The notes beneath the pieces were generated by a model. The model did no database searches and was not told the origin of the DNA. It saw only the letters and a program-made list of their open reading frames with translations. Positions 35,998 through 45,476 of a stretch of DNA of 64,000 nucleotides are shown here, in pieces. Positions within the stretch are counted from its first letter, which is position 1, and the number at the start of each line of letters is the position of its first letter. The position numbers and the translations under genes were made by a program. The stretch is from Halomonas sp. JB37 (GTDB lineage: Bacteria; Pseudomonadota; Gammaproteobacteria; Pseudomonadales; Halomonadaceae), in the NCBI RefSeq assembly GCF_002332255.1, contig NZ_NRGW01000001.1, forward strand, positions 1,612,001 to 1,676,000. Reading direction: 5' to 3'.

Positions 35998-36800
35998 GTC
36001 ATTGCATCGAGAGAAAGGGACTCGATGAAGTGTTCAAATGCGTCACTCGTTTTCAGCTTGCCTTGCGCGTTTTCCACCGCTTGCTTGCGTGACAGATTGA
36101 GTTGCCAGGTATCGTGCCAGTAGTGCTCCAGCGCCCGCCAAAGGGAGGTGATGCAGTCGTCTTCTTTTTGCAGCAGGTCGAAACGGTGAATGGCGTCGCC
36201 CAGTAATGGCATTAGCCGGGAATACTGCCTCAAGCCTTGCAGACGCTGCTGAGTCTCCTCGTCCAGCCGTAGTGGCTTGCCACTCGGTATGCTATTGCCG
36301 CCAGTCGAGAAATGGCGTTCATAAACAATACCGTCAGCACTCCGGCAAAGCGGCCACGACCAGCAGGTATCTTTATCCATCAGGGCCAGACGGTCTGCCT
36401 GGTCGAGTTTTTCTTCCCCCAATAAGAGGTGCAAGACTGCCTGCTCGTGAAAGCGCAGCAAGCCCATCCCGTTCCCAGGCGTGTCAATGGTCAGGCAGGC
36501 GGCGAGGCGCTGTTGCAGGTCATTCAGAGAAGCCGGCGTGTCGATGACCACCGAGGCGGCATGCTTCATCCAGTCAGCACTGTATTGCTGCCAAACGTCG
36601 GCATTATGCGTGATATCCAACAGCACGGGGCCGCTGTCTCGCACCGCGTGATAGGCCGTGCCGTCGTAAAGCCAGCGGAACATGGGTTCGCTCACCACGG
36701 CGTAGAAACGGCGTAACACCTCACCTTCAGGGAGGCTGGCCGTATCTATCAACCAGTAGCGCCGCTCTCTTTGCTCTGGAAAATTCACTGCATAACGCAT
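35994..36800 (-). CDS. DUF4123 type VI effector adaptor/chaperone
   Basis: A 268-residue protein starting RYAVNFPEQRERRYWLIDTA, with the DUF4123 pattern of an N-terminal sheet (FYAVVSEPMFRWLYDG, SGPVLLDITHN) followed by a helical region. DUF4123 proteins (VasW, TEC, Tap-1) load a specific effector on the VgrG tip and are encoded between vgrG and the effector gene, exactly as here. It starts one base into the vgrG stop (TAATG) and its stop overlaps the effector ATG. Coupling of all three supports stoichiometric production. Confidence 0.88.
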   Translation of the reverse strand: MRYAVNFPEQRERRYWLIDTASLPEGEVLRRFYAVVSEPMFRWLYDGTAYHAVRDSGPVLLDITHNADVWQQYSADWMKHAASVVIDTPASLNDLQQRLAACLTIDTPGNGMGLLRFHEQAVLHLLLGEEKLDQADRLALMDKDTCWSWPLCRSADGIVYERHFSTGGNSIPSGKPLRLDEETQQRLQGLRQYSRLMPLLGDAIHRFDLLQKEDDCITSLWRALEHYWHDTWQLNLSRKQAVENAQGKLKTSDAFEHFIESLSLDAMT

Positions 36801-38902
36801 TAACTCGCCCTATCCCGGCATGGACAGTCAGACAGTGGGCAACTGCCATCGGTCTGCTTTTGGCATAGCTGGATGATGCTGGCCTCCCGTGCGGAAGCTT
36901 CCAGTAGCGCCTCGTGGGTGACGGGCAGTATTGCTTTATGCCCCTCCGCCACCGCATGCCCTGGTAGCAGAGGGCCTTCCACCGCTTGCCCGCTGCCACT
37001 GCCAGGGCTGCCGCCTGCGTTGACGCGTACCTTGGGGCCAGCGATGGTAATACCGCTACCATCCAACTTAAGAAAACTGCCGCCTGCGTTCAGGGTGAGT
37101 TCGTCACCCGCTTCTAGCACGACTTTGTGACCTGCTTTGATGTGTAGCTCGCGGCCACTTTCTCTGAGCCAGGCTTGGCCGGCGTTGATATGCAGGGTGC
37201 CTTGCACGTTGAAGTGTTGCTGGCCTTCGGTGTGCTCGAAGCGGTTGCCATGCACCGTGTGGTGATCGTCGTTGTCGATTTCGCTGATGCGGTCGTTCTT
37301 GATCTTCAAGAAGCTGTCGTTGCGGATCTCTTCGATACGGTCGTTAAGCGTCAGCAGCTCCAGGTCTTTCTGGGCGTGGAGCCAGATCTGTTCTTCACCC
37401 GCTTCGTCTTCAAAGCGCAGTTCGTTAAAGCCTTCGGCTTTGTGGCTCTGGGTGCGCAGCACCGTGCGGGTTTTGTGCGCCGGCAAGGGATAAGGCGCGG
37501 TATTGACCGCATGGTAGGTACGCCCGGTGACCAAGGGCTGATCCGGGTCGCCTTCCAGAAACGAGACGATAACCTCGTGGCCGATGCGCGGAATGGCGAT
37601 GCTGCCATAGCCACCGCCCGCCCAGCCCTGGGCTACGCGTACCCAGCAGCTTGCCGTGTCGTTTGGCTCGGCGTAGCGGTCCCAGGGGAACTGGACTTTC
37701 ACCCGGCCGTGTTCGTCGCAGTGAATCTCTTCGCCCTCGGGGCCCACTACAAAGGCCACCTGTGGGCCATCGACCCGGGGCTTGGGATTAGGGGTGGCTC
37801 GCCAAGGGGCATCACCGGGAATTAGCGTGACCTGGTTGTAATAACGGGTCATCCCGTTGGCATCACCCTGAGTCATGCCGTCTTCTTCCAGCGCCTGGGG
37901 CTGTTCACCGTGATGAGTAACGCTTATCGCCTGCCAATCACGGTTGAGGCTGTCAGTATCGTGATCGGTGAGTGTAAAGCGCAGGCCAGGCGCGAGCTCG
38001 GGCAGATCACTTTCGGCATTGGCGGTGATGGCTTCGCGGCGAAGCTGCTCCAGGCGAATACGGGTAAAGGGCTCGCCGGAGGCGTCCTGCTTATAGCGGC
38101 CGGGGTAATCAAAATGTTCGTAGTCAGACTGTTGGCCGTGTGTCTCGACATCGCGGCCCAGATGTTCGTGCAACTGCGCGTAAGCCGGGTTCTTGAAGCT
38201 GTAGTCTTTCAGCGTGGCGGAGGCTGCAGCAACGCGGGCCTTTTGGCTGAGCTTGCGTACGTGGCGGCTGGGAGCCGTGCCACCGGCTCGGCTGTGATAA
38301 GTGCGCTCGCCAAGGCTTGTGAGCACCTGCGGATCGTCGGCAAAGGTCAGCCGGTGGGCGCCGCCATCGGTGCCTTCACCTCGTTCAGCAAATTCATGAA
38401 AGTAGAACAGGCCTTCTTCGGCGGCCAGGCGCTCAATAAACGCCAAGTCTGTCTCGCGGTATTGAACGCAGTACTCGCGTTCAGGAAGGGTGCGATTAAC
38501 CGCAAAGGCCACATCGGTGATGCCGCGCTCATCGCACAGGGTGTTGATGATGGTGAGCGAGTCAGTCTTCTGGAAAATTCGCGAGTTTTGGCGCAGCGAC
38601 AGCCGCCAAAGGGCGGGGCGCAGTACTAGCGAATAAAAGGTGCGGCGGTGGCCGCGGTCGCCTCGACCAAATTCAGCGATGATGCCGTGCACGCGACGCA
38701 GCGGTTCACTGTCCTGCCAAATAGTCAGGGTGGCTTCGCGGTCCAGAAGATCGGCGGCGTCTAGGCTGCCATCGCGGCTAGCCAGGTTCAGCGCCAATTC
38801 AAAGGGCTGGGAGAGCGTCTCGCGGTGGGTGAAATCGATCACCGCGATATCATCAACGCCGGGTAGCGTCACCGTGAATTGCAAACCGGTGCTGAGCGTC
38901 AT
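36800..38902 (-). CDS. vgrG: type VI secretion tip protein VgrG
   Basis: A 700-residue spike protein. ATG 38902 is chosen because GGAGGG stands just upstream and MTLSTGLQFTVTLPGVDD fits the family; upstream in-frame residues look non-coding. The gp27-like base domain covers roughly 1-380, the gp5 OB-fold contains HCDEHGRVKVQFPWDRY, GYGSIAIPRIGHEVIVSF and GDPDQPLVTGRTYHA, and the DUF2345-type beta-helix follows (LHIKAGHKVVLEAGDELTLN). The C-terminal tail is Cys-rich (CQKQTDGSCPLSDCPC), perhaps for adaptor binding or metal. No sheath, baseplate or ClpV gene lies in the window, so this is an orphan vgrG island relying on a T6SS encoded elsewhere. Confidence 0.95.
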   Translation of the reverse strand: MTLSTGLQFTVTLPGVDDIAVIDFTHRETLSQPFELALNLASRDGSLDAADLLDREATLTIWQDSEPLRRVHGIIAEFGRGDRGHRRTFYSLVLRPALWRLSLRQNSRIFQKTDSLTIINTLCDERGITDVAFAVNRTLPEREYCVQYRETDLAFIERLAAEEGLFYFHEFAERGEGTDGGAHRLTFADDPQVLTSLGERTYHSRAGGTAPSRHVRKLSQKARVAAASATLKDYSFKNPAYAQLHEHLGRDVETHGQQSDYEHFDYPGRYKQDASGEPFTRIRLEQLRREAITANAESDLPELAPGLRFTLTDHDTDSLNRDWQAISVTHHGEQPQALEEDGMTQGDANGMTRYYNQVTLIPGDAPWRATPNPKPRVDGPQVAFVVGPEGEEIHCDEHGRVKVQFPWDRYAEPNDTASCWVRVAQGWAGGGYGSIAIPRIGHEVIVSFLEGDPDQPLVTGRTYHAVNTAPYPLPAHKTRTVLRTQSHKAEGFNELRFEDEAGEEQIWLHAQKDLELLTLNDRIEEIRNDSFLKIKNDRISEIDNDDHHTVHGNRFEHTEGQQHFNVQGTLHINAGQAWLRESGRELHIKAGHKVVLEAGDELTLNAGGSFLKLDGSGITIAGPKVRVNAGGSPGSGSGQAVEGPLLPGHAVAEGHKAILPVTHEALLEASAREASIIQLCQKQTDGSCPLSDCPCRDRAS

Positions 38903-39143
38903 GCCCCCTCCAGGGATAATTGACAAGGGTAATCTAAATAAATGAGAAACGATCAGGATAACGACCTGACTCCTCACAGCAACCCTTGGTCGCTATCTAG
39001 CGGCAATGTCTTACAAGCCGTGTAGGCAATCTCTTACAAAATCGGCTTTTGATGATTAAAAAGTAAACAACGTTGCCCTCATGAGCTGTGGCAGAGGTGT
39101 TATTCTGCCTGCCTTAATCGCAGGCAAACAAAAGGAGAGGGGC

Positions 39144-39860
39144 GTGTCGGGGGTGATCTACTGGCTGGACATGGCGGGGGTTATTGTTTTTGCGCTTTCA
39201 GGCGTTATTTTGGCATGCCGGTCAAAAATGGACCCGATGGGGATGCTGGTGCTGGCGGCGGTAACCGGGATTGGCGGCGGTACCATTCGTGACTTAGTCC
39301 TGGGCGTACGACCGGTATTTTGGGTGACGGACCCGACGTATCTATGGGTGATTTTAGCCACCGTGTGTGTGTCGCTGGTGGGGTTTCACTATATCCACCG
39401 CCTTTCTCGCGGCTTTTTGCCGGTGGCGGATGCGTTTGGGCTGGCGTTATTTACGGTGATTGGCACGCATAAAGCGCTGTTACTCGGTAGCTCCGGCACG
39501 GTGGCCGTATTGATGGGCATGATGACCGGCGTAGCGGGGGGCATGATCCGTGATGTGTTGGCCCAGCGAGTTCCGATGGTGTTGCGCGAAGAGATCTACG
39601 CCACTGCCGCAATGGCCGGCGGGATCGTTTACGTGGCGCTAGACGCTTTGAACTTACCGCTGACAATAACCATTGGCGCCTCATTAAGCGTGACGCTAGG
39701 GCTGCGCTTAGCGGCAATTCACTGGCATTTAGCGCTGCCGGTGTTTGCCTGGGTCACCGTGCCGCCGAAAACCCATGATGAGAGCGCAGTACCGCTGTCT
39801 AGCCCACAAAAAGCCAAGGAGCGGGTCAGAATGATTCGTCGAGAGCGTAAAAAACGCTAA
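39144..39860 (+). CDS. TRIC-type cation channel / UPF0126 membrane protein
   Basis: A 238-residue protein with about seven membrane helices in two related halves. Motifs: GVILACRSKMDPMGMLVLAA, TGIGGGTIRDLVLG in the first repeat and GVAGGMIRDVLAQRVPMVL in the second. Prokaryotic TRIC channels are K+-permeable trimers; the bacterial family was formerly UPF0126 (YicG). The start is the GTG at 39144 because AAAGGAG stands at 39131-39137; an upstream ATG at 39081 would add 21 unrelated residues. Its 3' end nearly meets the convergent AsmA-like gene, with a 5-base gap. Confidence 0.9.
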   Translation: MSGVIYWLDMAGVIVFALSGVILACRSKMDPMGMLVLAAVTGIGGGTIRDLVLGVRPVFWVTDPTYLWVILATVCVSLVGFHYIHRLSRGFLPVADAFGLALFTVIGTHKALLLGSSGTVAVLMGMMTGVAGGMIRDVLAQRVPMVLREEIYATAAMAGGIVYVALDALNLPLTITIGASLSVTLGLRLAAIHWHLALPVFAWVTVPPKTHDESAVPLSSPQKAKERVRMIRRERKKR

Positions 39861-39865
39861 CACTA

Positions 39866-42811
39866 TCATTCTGGTTGGTGAGTTTTTTGCCAATGATCAA
39901 ACCACCGGCGCGGTTGTATCACGCGTAAAGTAGGTTCACTGTCGACTAGTTCTACGCCAACGCCCAATGGGCCGATGCGGGCATAAAGTGCCCCGTTAGC
40001 GCGCTTGTCTTGCAGAGTAACGTCGGAGAGCAGCAGCAGTGGCCCACCGGTAAGCGTAAGATTTTGTAGCCGAATACGTTGGTCGCCGACCTGGAGTAAA
40101 GCCGTGCCGTTGATATCGTGCACGTTTAGCAACCTGCCTAGCCAGTCGCTTTCACGGGCACGGGCCAAAAATAGCCGTGCCAGCAAGCCCGTATCGCGCA
40201 TTCCCAAACGCAGCTGGCTCGTTAGGTGAATAGGGTCATCCCATTCAAGCTGCGCTTGTTCCATGCTGAGTTGTACCCACCAGCCGGCGTCCGGCGCACC
40301 TTGCTCACTTAGCCGAAACACGTTTTCTAAGCGTAAAAACGAGTCGTTGGCGGTGAAGCGCCGCGCTTGTAAATCGCCTTCGGTTAGATTTAAGTAAACT
40401 TCAACATCGCCACGTAACCGCTGATCAAGCAGCTCCATGTCAGCACCAAAGGCACGAAGCGTGATTTCCCCTTGGGCCTCTAGCCCATCAAGTCTCCATT
40501 CGCTGGAAAGGTTTGCTTGTCCACCTAGCAAGCGAACCCCGGCATCCTCGGGCAGATAGCGGTTGTAGCGAGTAAAGTCTGGCACATCGATAATCGGCAT
40601 AGCGATGCGGGTGACGAAGTGCTCTGGCTGTGGCGACTTAAGCACCTCGCTAAAGCGGTCGGTTTGAGTGGTAAGCGCAAAGTGGCGGCCTTCAAGGTGG
40701 GGGCGGCCATCGTTTTGGCGCATCAGCGCGAAGTTAGGGATACCCAGCGATAGCTGAGCCTGCTCAGCGCTGTCCAACTGAGCGGTGAGTTCGCCGCGCC
40801 CGGTAGCCAAGTAGTCGAGAAAGGCGACCTCAAGCTGATTAGCATTAACGCGTAGCCGGGTAGGTGCTAGGAGTTGTTTGTCGCGAAAGGCTCCTTGAGC
40901 AAAAAGCTGGCCGCTGCCTGTCAGCGATAGGCCATGAGCATCGGGAAGAAAAGTATTTAAGAAGCCCAGCTGTTGCACGCTACCTTCAAGAGAAAACTGC
41001 CCACTAGGCACGTTTTCGCGGCGTAGAAATCGGCCGTCGGTGAGAATCAAAATACTTTCCAGCTGCTCGTCAGGCTGCTCTAGGTTGGCCACTTGCCAGC
41101 TCAGCCGAGTGCCGCTGATATTCAACGCGGAGCCATCCAGTGCCGCTTGTCGAATAGGCAGAAAAAGCTGCATATCACTTGTGAGCGTGCCGGCGCTTTC
41201 GCCGTGCTGCCAACGGGTGGTCATTCCTTCGCCGGATAGATGCACTTGCCCAGTCGCCTGCTCAGACGTTACCTGAAGCTGGCCGTGGCTGGCGGCTTGG
41301 CCGCTCAGTAGTTGAAGCGGAGCGGGCTCAGGTAATACCGCCCCCAAGTACGTTTGCAGCACGCTAATATCGGGTAGCTGTGCCGCTTGCCAACTGAGGG
41401 TTGCCGTTGCTTCTTGGCGCGCCCTTTGTGCGTCTAGCGGGCTCTTTGCCATTAATGTTATGTCAGCATCGGAAAGCAATGTTCGCTGATGGTGCGTTAG
41501 GGTCGCATTGGCGAACGTTAAGCGGGCGTCAATGTTTTCGTCAGGCGTGAGTCGTGCAGTAAGTGAGCCGCTGCCCTGTGTTTTAAAGTCCAGCGCCTCG
41601 GCAGCAAGCAGCGGTGCCTGAATGGCCAGCGCCGCCTGCTGAGGGCGAGCATCAACAAGCGTGGCGCTCGCCTCTATTTGTCCATTGCCGGAAAGCCGTA
41701 TGCCTTTGCCGTCAAGGGTTGGCGCTAGATAGCGATCAAACATGTCCAGGCGAATCACGCGGCCCTGTAAGGCGAGCGTGACATTGGTGGGGAGATCAAG
41801 CCGGTCTAGCCGCTGATTGGGTATCTGAGTGGCAAGGCGTAGCTCAGCATTTTCAGCATAGGGATGAGTATCAGCCAGCGTTACGTCAGCCAGTTGCGTC
41901 GAAAAATGTAGCTGATCATTCTCAACCGCCAAGCGGACTTGGCCTTTGCCGGTGGCCGTGTGGCGCGGGGGTGGGTTGTCGGCAATGAGCCAGCGCGGTG
42001 AGCCACTGGGTGTGCGTAGGCGCTGTTCATCGACCGCTAAACGCAGCGTAGGGGAATCCAGCGTTAAAACACTGCCGTGCTGTAACTCACCAGCGGTTAG
42101 CTCAAGTGCGCCTGCTAAAGCCCCGCGCCCCTCAAGAGTCAGCCAGGGCAGGGCGTTGAGGTAAGGCATGAAAACATCCCAGGCATCTGCCTGCGCCTCA
42201 ATCTGTAGCTGAGCAGAAAGCGCTGACAATAGATCGGGATTCAGTTCACCCGTCGCAGCGGCCACGGGTGTCAAGCTGGTTAATGTTGCATCCGCGTTGA
42301 GATTGATATCGCGTACTAACGTGGCTTGATCACTTAAGCGCACTAAACGACCGTCAGTAATCGCTAGTGAAAAGTCGGGGATCGCTAAGGTCTCGCGCGT
42401 TAATGTGGTTTCCGCCACGTGCAGCTGGCCCTGCGCCTCAAGGGCAATATCACCTACGGTGAGGCGGCGGATGCCTTCGGCATCCAGCGCTTCGATATGC
42501 AGTTCTCCGCGTAATAGGGCGAATAGAGAGAGCGAAAGAGTCGCCCGCTCGGCTTCAATGCTGATGGGCAGCGCCGCATCTTCGCGTGCTAAATACAGAC
42601 CCTCTACTTCCCAGCGGCCGGGGTGGCGGCTGGCGCCCTGCTCCCAACGTATTTCAATGCCATCAAATTGAGAAATGCGCTCGGGCAGCCACTGGCTGTT
42701 GAGCAGCCAATAGCTGCCTGCCACCCAGATAGCGATGATAAACAGTAGCCCAATCAACATACTTAATAGCAGGCGTGGTAAGCGTTTTTTACGCGTATTG
42801 GCATTTGACAT
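39866..42811 (-). CDS. large AsmA/YdbH-like envelope protein
   Basis: A 981-residue protein with a basic N-terminus and one membrane anchor (about residues 14-35, LLSMLIGLLFIIAIWVAGSY). The rest is predominantly alternating beta strands with many LRL/QL repeats, as in bridge-like lipid-transfer proteins of the AsmA, TamB, YhdP and YdbH group. These span the periplasm and carry phospholipids to the outer membrane. The start fits with AGGGAAG upstream. I cannot choose firmly between YdbH-like and other AsmA clades. It is divergent from the DUF3581 gene. Confidence 0.7.
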   Translation of the reverse strand: MSNANTRKKRLPRLLLSMLIGLLFIIAIWVAGSYWLLNSQWLPERISQFDGIEIRWEQGASRHPGRWEVEGLYLAREDAALPISIEAERATLSLSLFALLRGELHIEALDAEGIRRLTVGDIALEAQGQLHVAETTLTRETLAIPDFSLAITDGRLVRLSDQATLVRDINLNADATLTSLTPVAAATGELNPDLLSALSAQLQIEAQADAWDVFMPYLNALPWLTLEGRGALAGALELTAGELQHGSVLTLDSPTLRLAVDEQRLRTPSGSPRWLIADNPPPRHTATGKGQVRLAVENDQLHFSTQLADVTLADTHPYAENAELRLATQIPNQRLDRLDLPTNVTLALQGRVIRLDMFDRYLAPTLDGKGIRLSGNGQIEASATLVDARPQQAALAIQAPLLAAEALDFKTQGSGSLTARLTPDENIDARLTFANATLTHHQRTLLSDADITLMAKSPLDAQRARQEATATLSWQAAQLPDISVLQTYLGAVLPEPAPLQLLSGQAASHGQLQVTSEQATGQVHLSGEGMTTRWQHGESAGTLTSDMQLFLPIRQAALDGSALNISGTRLSWQVANLEQPDEQLESILILTDGRFLRRENVPSGQFSLEGSVQQLGFLNTFLPDAHGLSLTGSGQLFAQGAFRDKQLLAPTRLRVNANQLEVAFLDYLATGRGELTAQLDSAEQAQLSLGIPNFALMRQNDGRPHLEGRHFALTTQTDRFSEVLKSPQPEHFVTRIAMPIIDVPDFTRYNRYLPEDAGVRLLGGQANLSSEWRLDGLEAQGEITLRAFGADMELLDQRLRGDVEVYLNLTEGDLQARRFTANDSFLRLENVFRLSEQGAPDAGWWVQLSMEQAQLEWDDPIHLTSQLRLGMRDTGLLARLFLARARESDWLGRLLNVHDINGTALLQVGDQRIRLQNLTLTGGPLLLLSDVTLQDKRANGALYARIGPLGVGVELVDSEPTLRVIQPRRWFDHWQKTHQPE

Positions 42812-42920
42812 AGTGGCTTCCCTAGCAGATAACTCCTGTTGAGCCGTGTTTTATGGCATTATGCGCGACGTTGGGCACTGACGGGTTTTCGATTTCAACG
42901 CTAGGCAGGCAGCTAACGCC

Positions 42921-43628
42921 ATGTTTAAGGATTTTTACGCGCAGCGCGGAGAGTATGTAGTGATCTCTGCAGAGCAGGCCAGCCGTTTCGCTAAAGGCGT
43001 GGCTGGCGACTACAACCCTATCCATAATCCGGGAGCGCGCCGTTTTTGCGTTCCTGGCGACCTGCTATTTGTACTGGTACTGACAAAGTTCGGTTTGTCG
43101 CGGCAGATGGAGTTTCGTTTCACCAACATGGTGGCGGCGGAGACGCCGCTTAAATTTTGCGAAGCGGATAATGGCTCCGTTCATGTTTGCGATGAGAGCG
43201 GGAAATGCTACTTACAAGTGCTGCGCAGTGGTGAAACCACTCACGACGTAGCCGCAGTCGAAGCCTTTGCGCGCTGCTATGTAGCGTTTTCGGGCAAAAA
43301 CTTCCCGCACTATTTAAAACCGCTGATGGAGCAGCATGGGGTAATGTTCAACCCTAAACGCCCACTGGTAATCTACGACAGCATGGGCTTTTCACTCAAG
43401 CGCTTAGATGGTTTTTCACCGGGTTTAACGTTAAATCAATCGTCGCTGAGTGTTCAGGGGAAACGCGCGGATGCGCTGCTGGAGTTTTCCATTGAATCCG
43501 CCGGCGAAGCGGTCGGGGTCGGTTCTAAAAAGCTCGTGGTTAGCGGGCTTTGCAGTTACGACGCAAACGAGATGGCCGCGATTGTAGAAGAGTTCTATCG
43601 CCTAAAGGCCGCTTACGAAACGGCCTAG
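42921..43628 (+). CDS. DUF3581 family protein
   Basis: A 235-residue soluble protein matching the DUF3581 family of gammaproteobacteria. Seen: MFKDFYAQRGEYVVISAEQA, FAKGVAGDYNPIHNPGARRF, CVPGDLLFVLVLTKFGLS and SMGFSLKRLDGFSPGL. The DYNPIHNP segment resembles the hydratase motif of MaoC-like hot-dog proteins, suggesting a hot-dog fold, but no activity is established. It is divergent from the AsmA-like gene and convergent with the K+/H+ antiporter. Confidence 0.85.
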   Translation: MFKDFYAQRGEYVVISAEQASRFAKGVAGDYNPIHNPGARRFCVPGDLLFVLVLTKFGLSRQMEFRFTNMVAAETPLKFCEADNGSVHVCDESGKCYLQVLRSGETTHDVAAVEAFARCYVAFSGKNFPHYLKPLMEQHGVMFNPKRPLVIYDSMGFSLKRLDGFSPGLTLNQSSLSVQGKRADALLEFSIESAGEAVGVGSKKLVVSGLCSYDANEMAAIVEEFYRLKAAYETA

Positions 43629-43657
43629 GCGTCAATGTGGGTGATGGCTGCTCTTAC

Positions 43658-45382
43658 TTACTGATTAGGCTTTTCCTGTACCGTTAAGCCTACCGTGGTA
43701 ATGCGGCCACCGAGTGTTTCTAGCACTGCCAACGTCAGTCCTTCAATCTGCATTGAGTCGCCAGCATTCGGCTGGCCGGCTAAGGTGTTGCGTAGCAGCG
43801 AATCCAGCGTCATATGCTGGTCCTCTTCTTGGATCAACAAGCCATAGGAGTGGTGTAGATCGTCTATCTTAGTGCTCCCCTTAAGCTTCAACTCCTGATC
43901 AGGTAATTCGCTACTGATGTCATCCACGGCATCAGAGAACACGCAGTCAATAAAGGGACGCGTTTCAGGACGAAGCACGACAAACAAGTGATCACCGGCC
44001 ATTAACGTCGTTGAGCCTCGCGGTGGAATGACATCTTTACCACGGGTAATCATGGCGACCACGGTGGTATCCGGTAAGGCCATTTGTGAAAGCCGCCGTC
44101 CTGCCGCTCGCGGGTGTTCGCTCAACGTGTACTCAACGATATCAGCATCAACTTCTTCAATTGCCGTGATTTCAATACTGGCTGCTGACAAGGCGGGCGG
44201 TTTTTCAGTGAGCCTAAGCCGTCGAGCGACCAGCGGAAGCGTGGTGCCTTGAATGGTGGCTGAAATAAGCACCACGAAAAACACCACGTTGAAGATTAAC
44301 TCCGCTCCTTCGAGCCCAAACATCAGCGGGAAAATAGCCAAGATAATCGGCACCGAGCCCCGCAAACCGACCCAGGCGACTAGGGTTGTTTCGCGGGCGT
44401 TAAAGCCAAATAGACGCATAATCGGTATAACGGCAATCGGGCGGGCAACCAGAATAAGCACGGCGGCGATGATGAGACCTTCAAGCCAGACATCGAGTAG
44501 CGAAAGGGGATTGATCAGTAGTCCGAGCACCACAAACATCATGATCTGGCTTAGCCAGGCCAGCCCGTCGTGAAATAAGAAGGTGCTGCGCTGGAAGACA
44601 ATTCTATGATTACCAATCACCACGCCGGTTAAAAAAATAGCTAGGAAACCGCTGCCTCCGACATTGGCCGAGATGCCAAATGAGAGAAAGCCGCAGGCCG
44701 CGACCATCACCGGATAAAGCCCCGATGCGACAAGATGTATACGATTAATGATTTTTACTGATGCCCAACCGACCCCAAGCCCCACGAGTGCGCCAACCCC
44801 CATTTGAAGGACGAAAAGCTCTAGTAAGCCCACGCCAGGCTGCATACCGTTAACCAGGATTTCTAGCAGGCCAACGGTCAGAAAAATCGCCATAGGGTCG
44901 TTCGAGGCGCTTTCTATTTCTAAGGTGTATTTTAGTTTTTTGTTGATATGTATGCCGGCATTACGCAACAGCGAAAAGACCGCTGCTGCGTCTGTTGATC
45001 CGACAATCGCACCTAGCAACAGGCCTTCTAACAATGGTAAGTCAAGAATATAAGCTGCCGCTAACCCCGTAATAACGGCAGTGATTAACACCCCGAACGT
45101 CGCTAATAGCGAAGCGGGTTTCCATACTTTCTTAATCGAGGACGTCGGCGTTTGTAGGCCGCCATCAAATAGAATCATCGCGAGTGCTAGCGTGCCGAGC
45201 GCATGCGCACCGGCGGGATTGTCGAAGGCGATGCCGCCCACACCGCTCTCACCCGCTAACATCCCTATGACTAAAAACAGTACTAAAACAGGTAAGCCAA
45301 GACGCGCAGATAGCTTGCTTGACACGATGCCGACTAATATCAGTATCGCGGCAAGTAAAATGAGATGATCAACTTGAAACAT
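43658..45382 (-). CDS. nhaP2: K+/H+ antiporter, NhaP2/CvrA type
   Basis: A 574-residue CPA1-family antiporter. About 12-13 membrane helices (residues 5-380) include GLPVLVLFLVIGMLAGESG, LAMILFDGGLQTP, the ion-site GAIVGSTDAAAVFSLLRN and VGLRGSVPIILAIFPLM. The C-terminus has a TrkA_C-like RCK domain (about 400-490, EYTLSEHPRAAGRRLSQMAL) and a CorC/HlyC-like end. It exports K+ or Na+ in exchange for protons, aiding cytoplasmic pH and cation balance. The RCK domain suggests nucleotide or ligand control. The ribosome binding site is weak. Confidence 0.92.
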   Translation of the reverse strand: MFQVDHLILLAAILILVGIVSSKLSARLGLPVLVLFLVIGMLAGESGVGGIAFDNPAGAHALGTLALAMILFDGGLQTPTSSIKKVWKPASLLATFGVLITAVITGLAAAYILDLPLLEGLLLGAIVGSTDAAAVFSLLRNAGIHINKKLKYTLEIESASNDPMAIFLTVGLLEILVNGMQPGVGLLELFVLQMGVGALVGLGVGWASVKIINRIHLVASGLYPVMVAACGFLSFGISANVGGSGFLAIFLTGVVIGNHRIVFQRSTFLFHDGLAWLSQIMMFVVLGLLINPLSLLDVWLEGLIIAAVLILVARPIAVIPIMRLFGFNARETTLVAWVGLRGSVPIILAIFPLMFGLEGAELIFNVVFFVVLISATIQGTTLPLVARRLRLTEKPPALSAASIEITAIEEVDADIVEYTLSEHPRAAGRRLSQMALPDTTVVAMITRGKDVIPPRGSTTLMAGDHLFVVLRPETRPFIDCVFSDAVDDISSELPDQELKLKGSTKIDDLHHSYGLLIQEEDQHMTLDSLLRNTLAGQPNAGDSMQIEGLTLAVLETLGGRITTVGLTVQEKPNQ

Positions 45383-45476
45383 AAATGTAGAGCCCTTTTA
45401 ACTTCGCCCATAACACGAATAGGCAGAGAATTTTCTGCCAGGTCGTTACTAGTGCAACAACGGTTGACTAACTTAC

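Noticed and set aside
37910-38629. Plus-strand open frame of 239 codons within vgrG (also 37175-37825)
   Set aside because: Antisense of strongly conserved VgrG sequence; the open frames reflect GC-rich codon bias.
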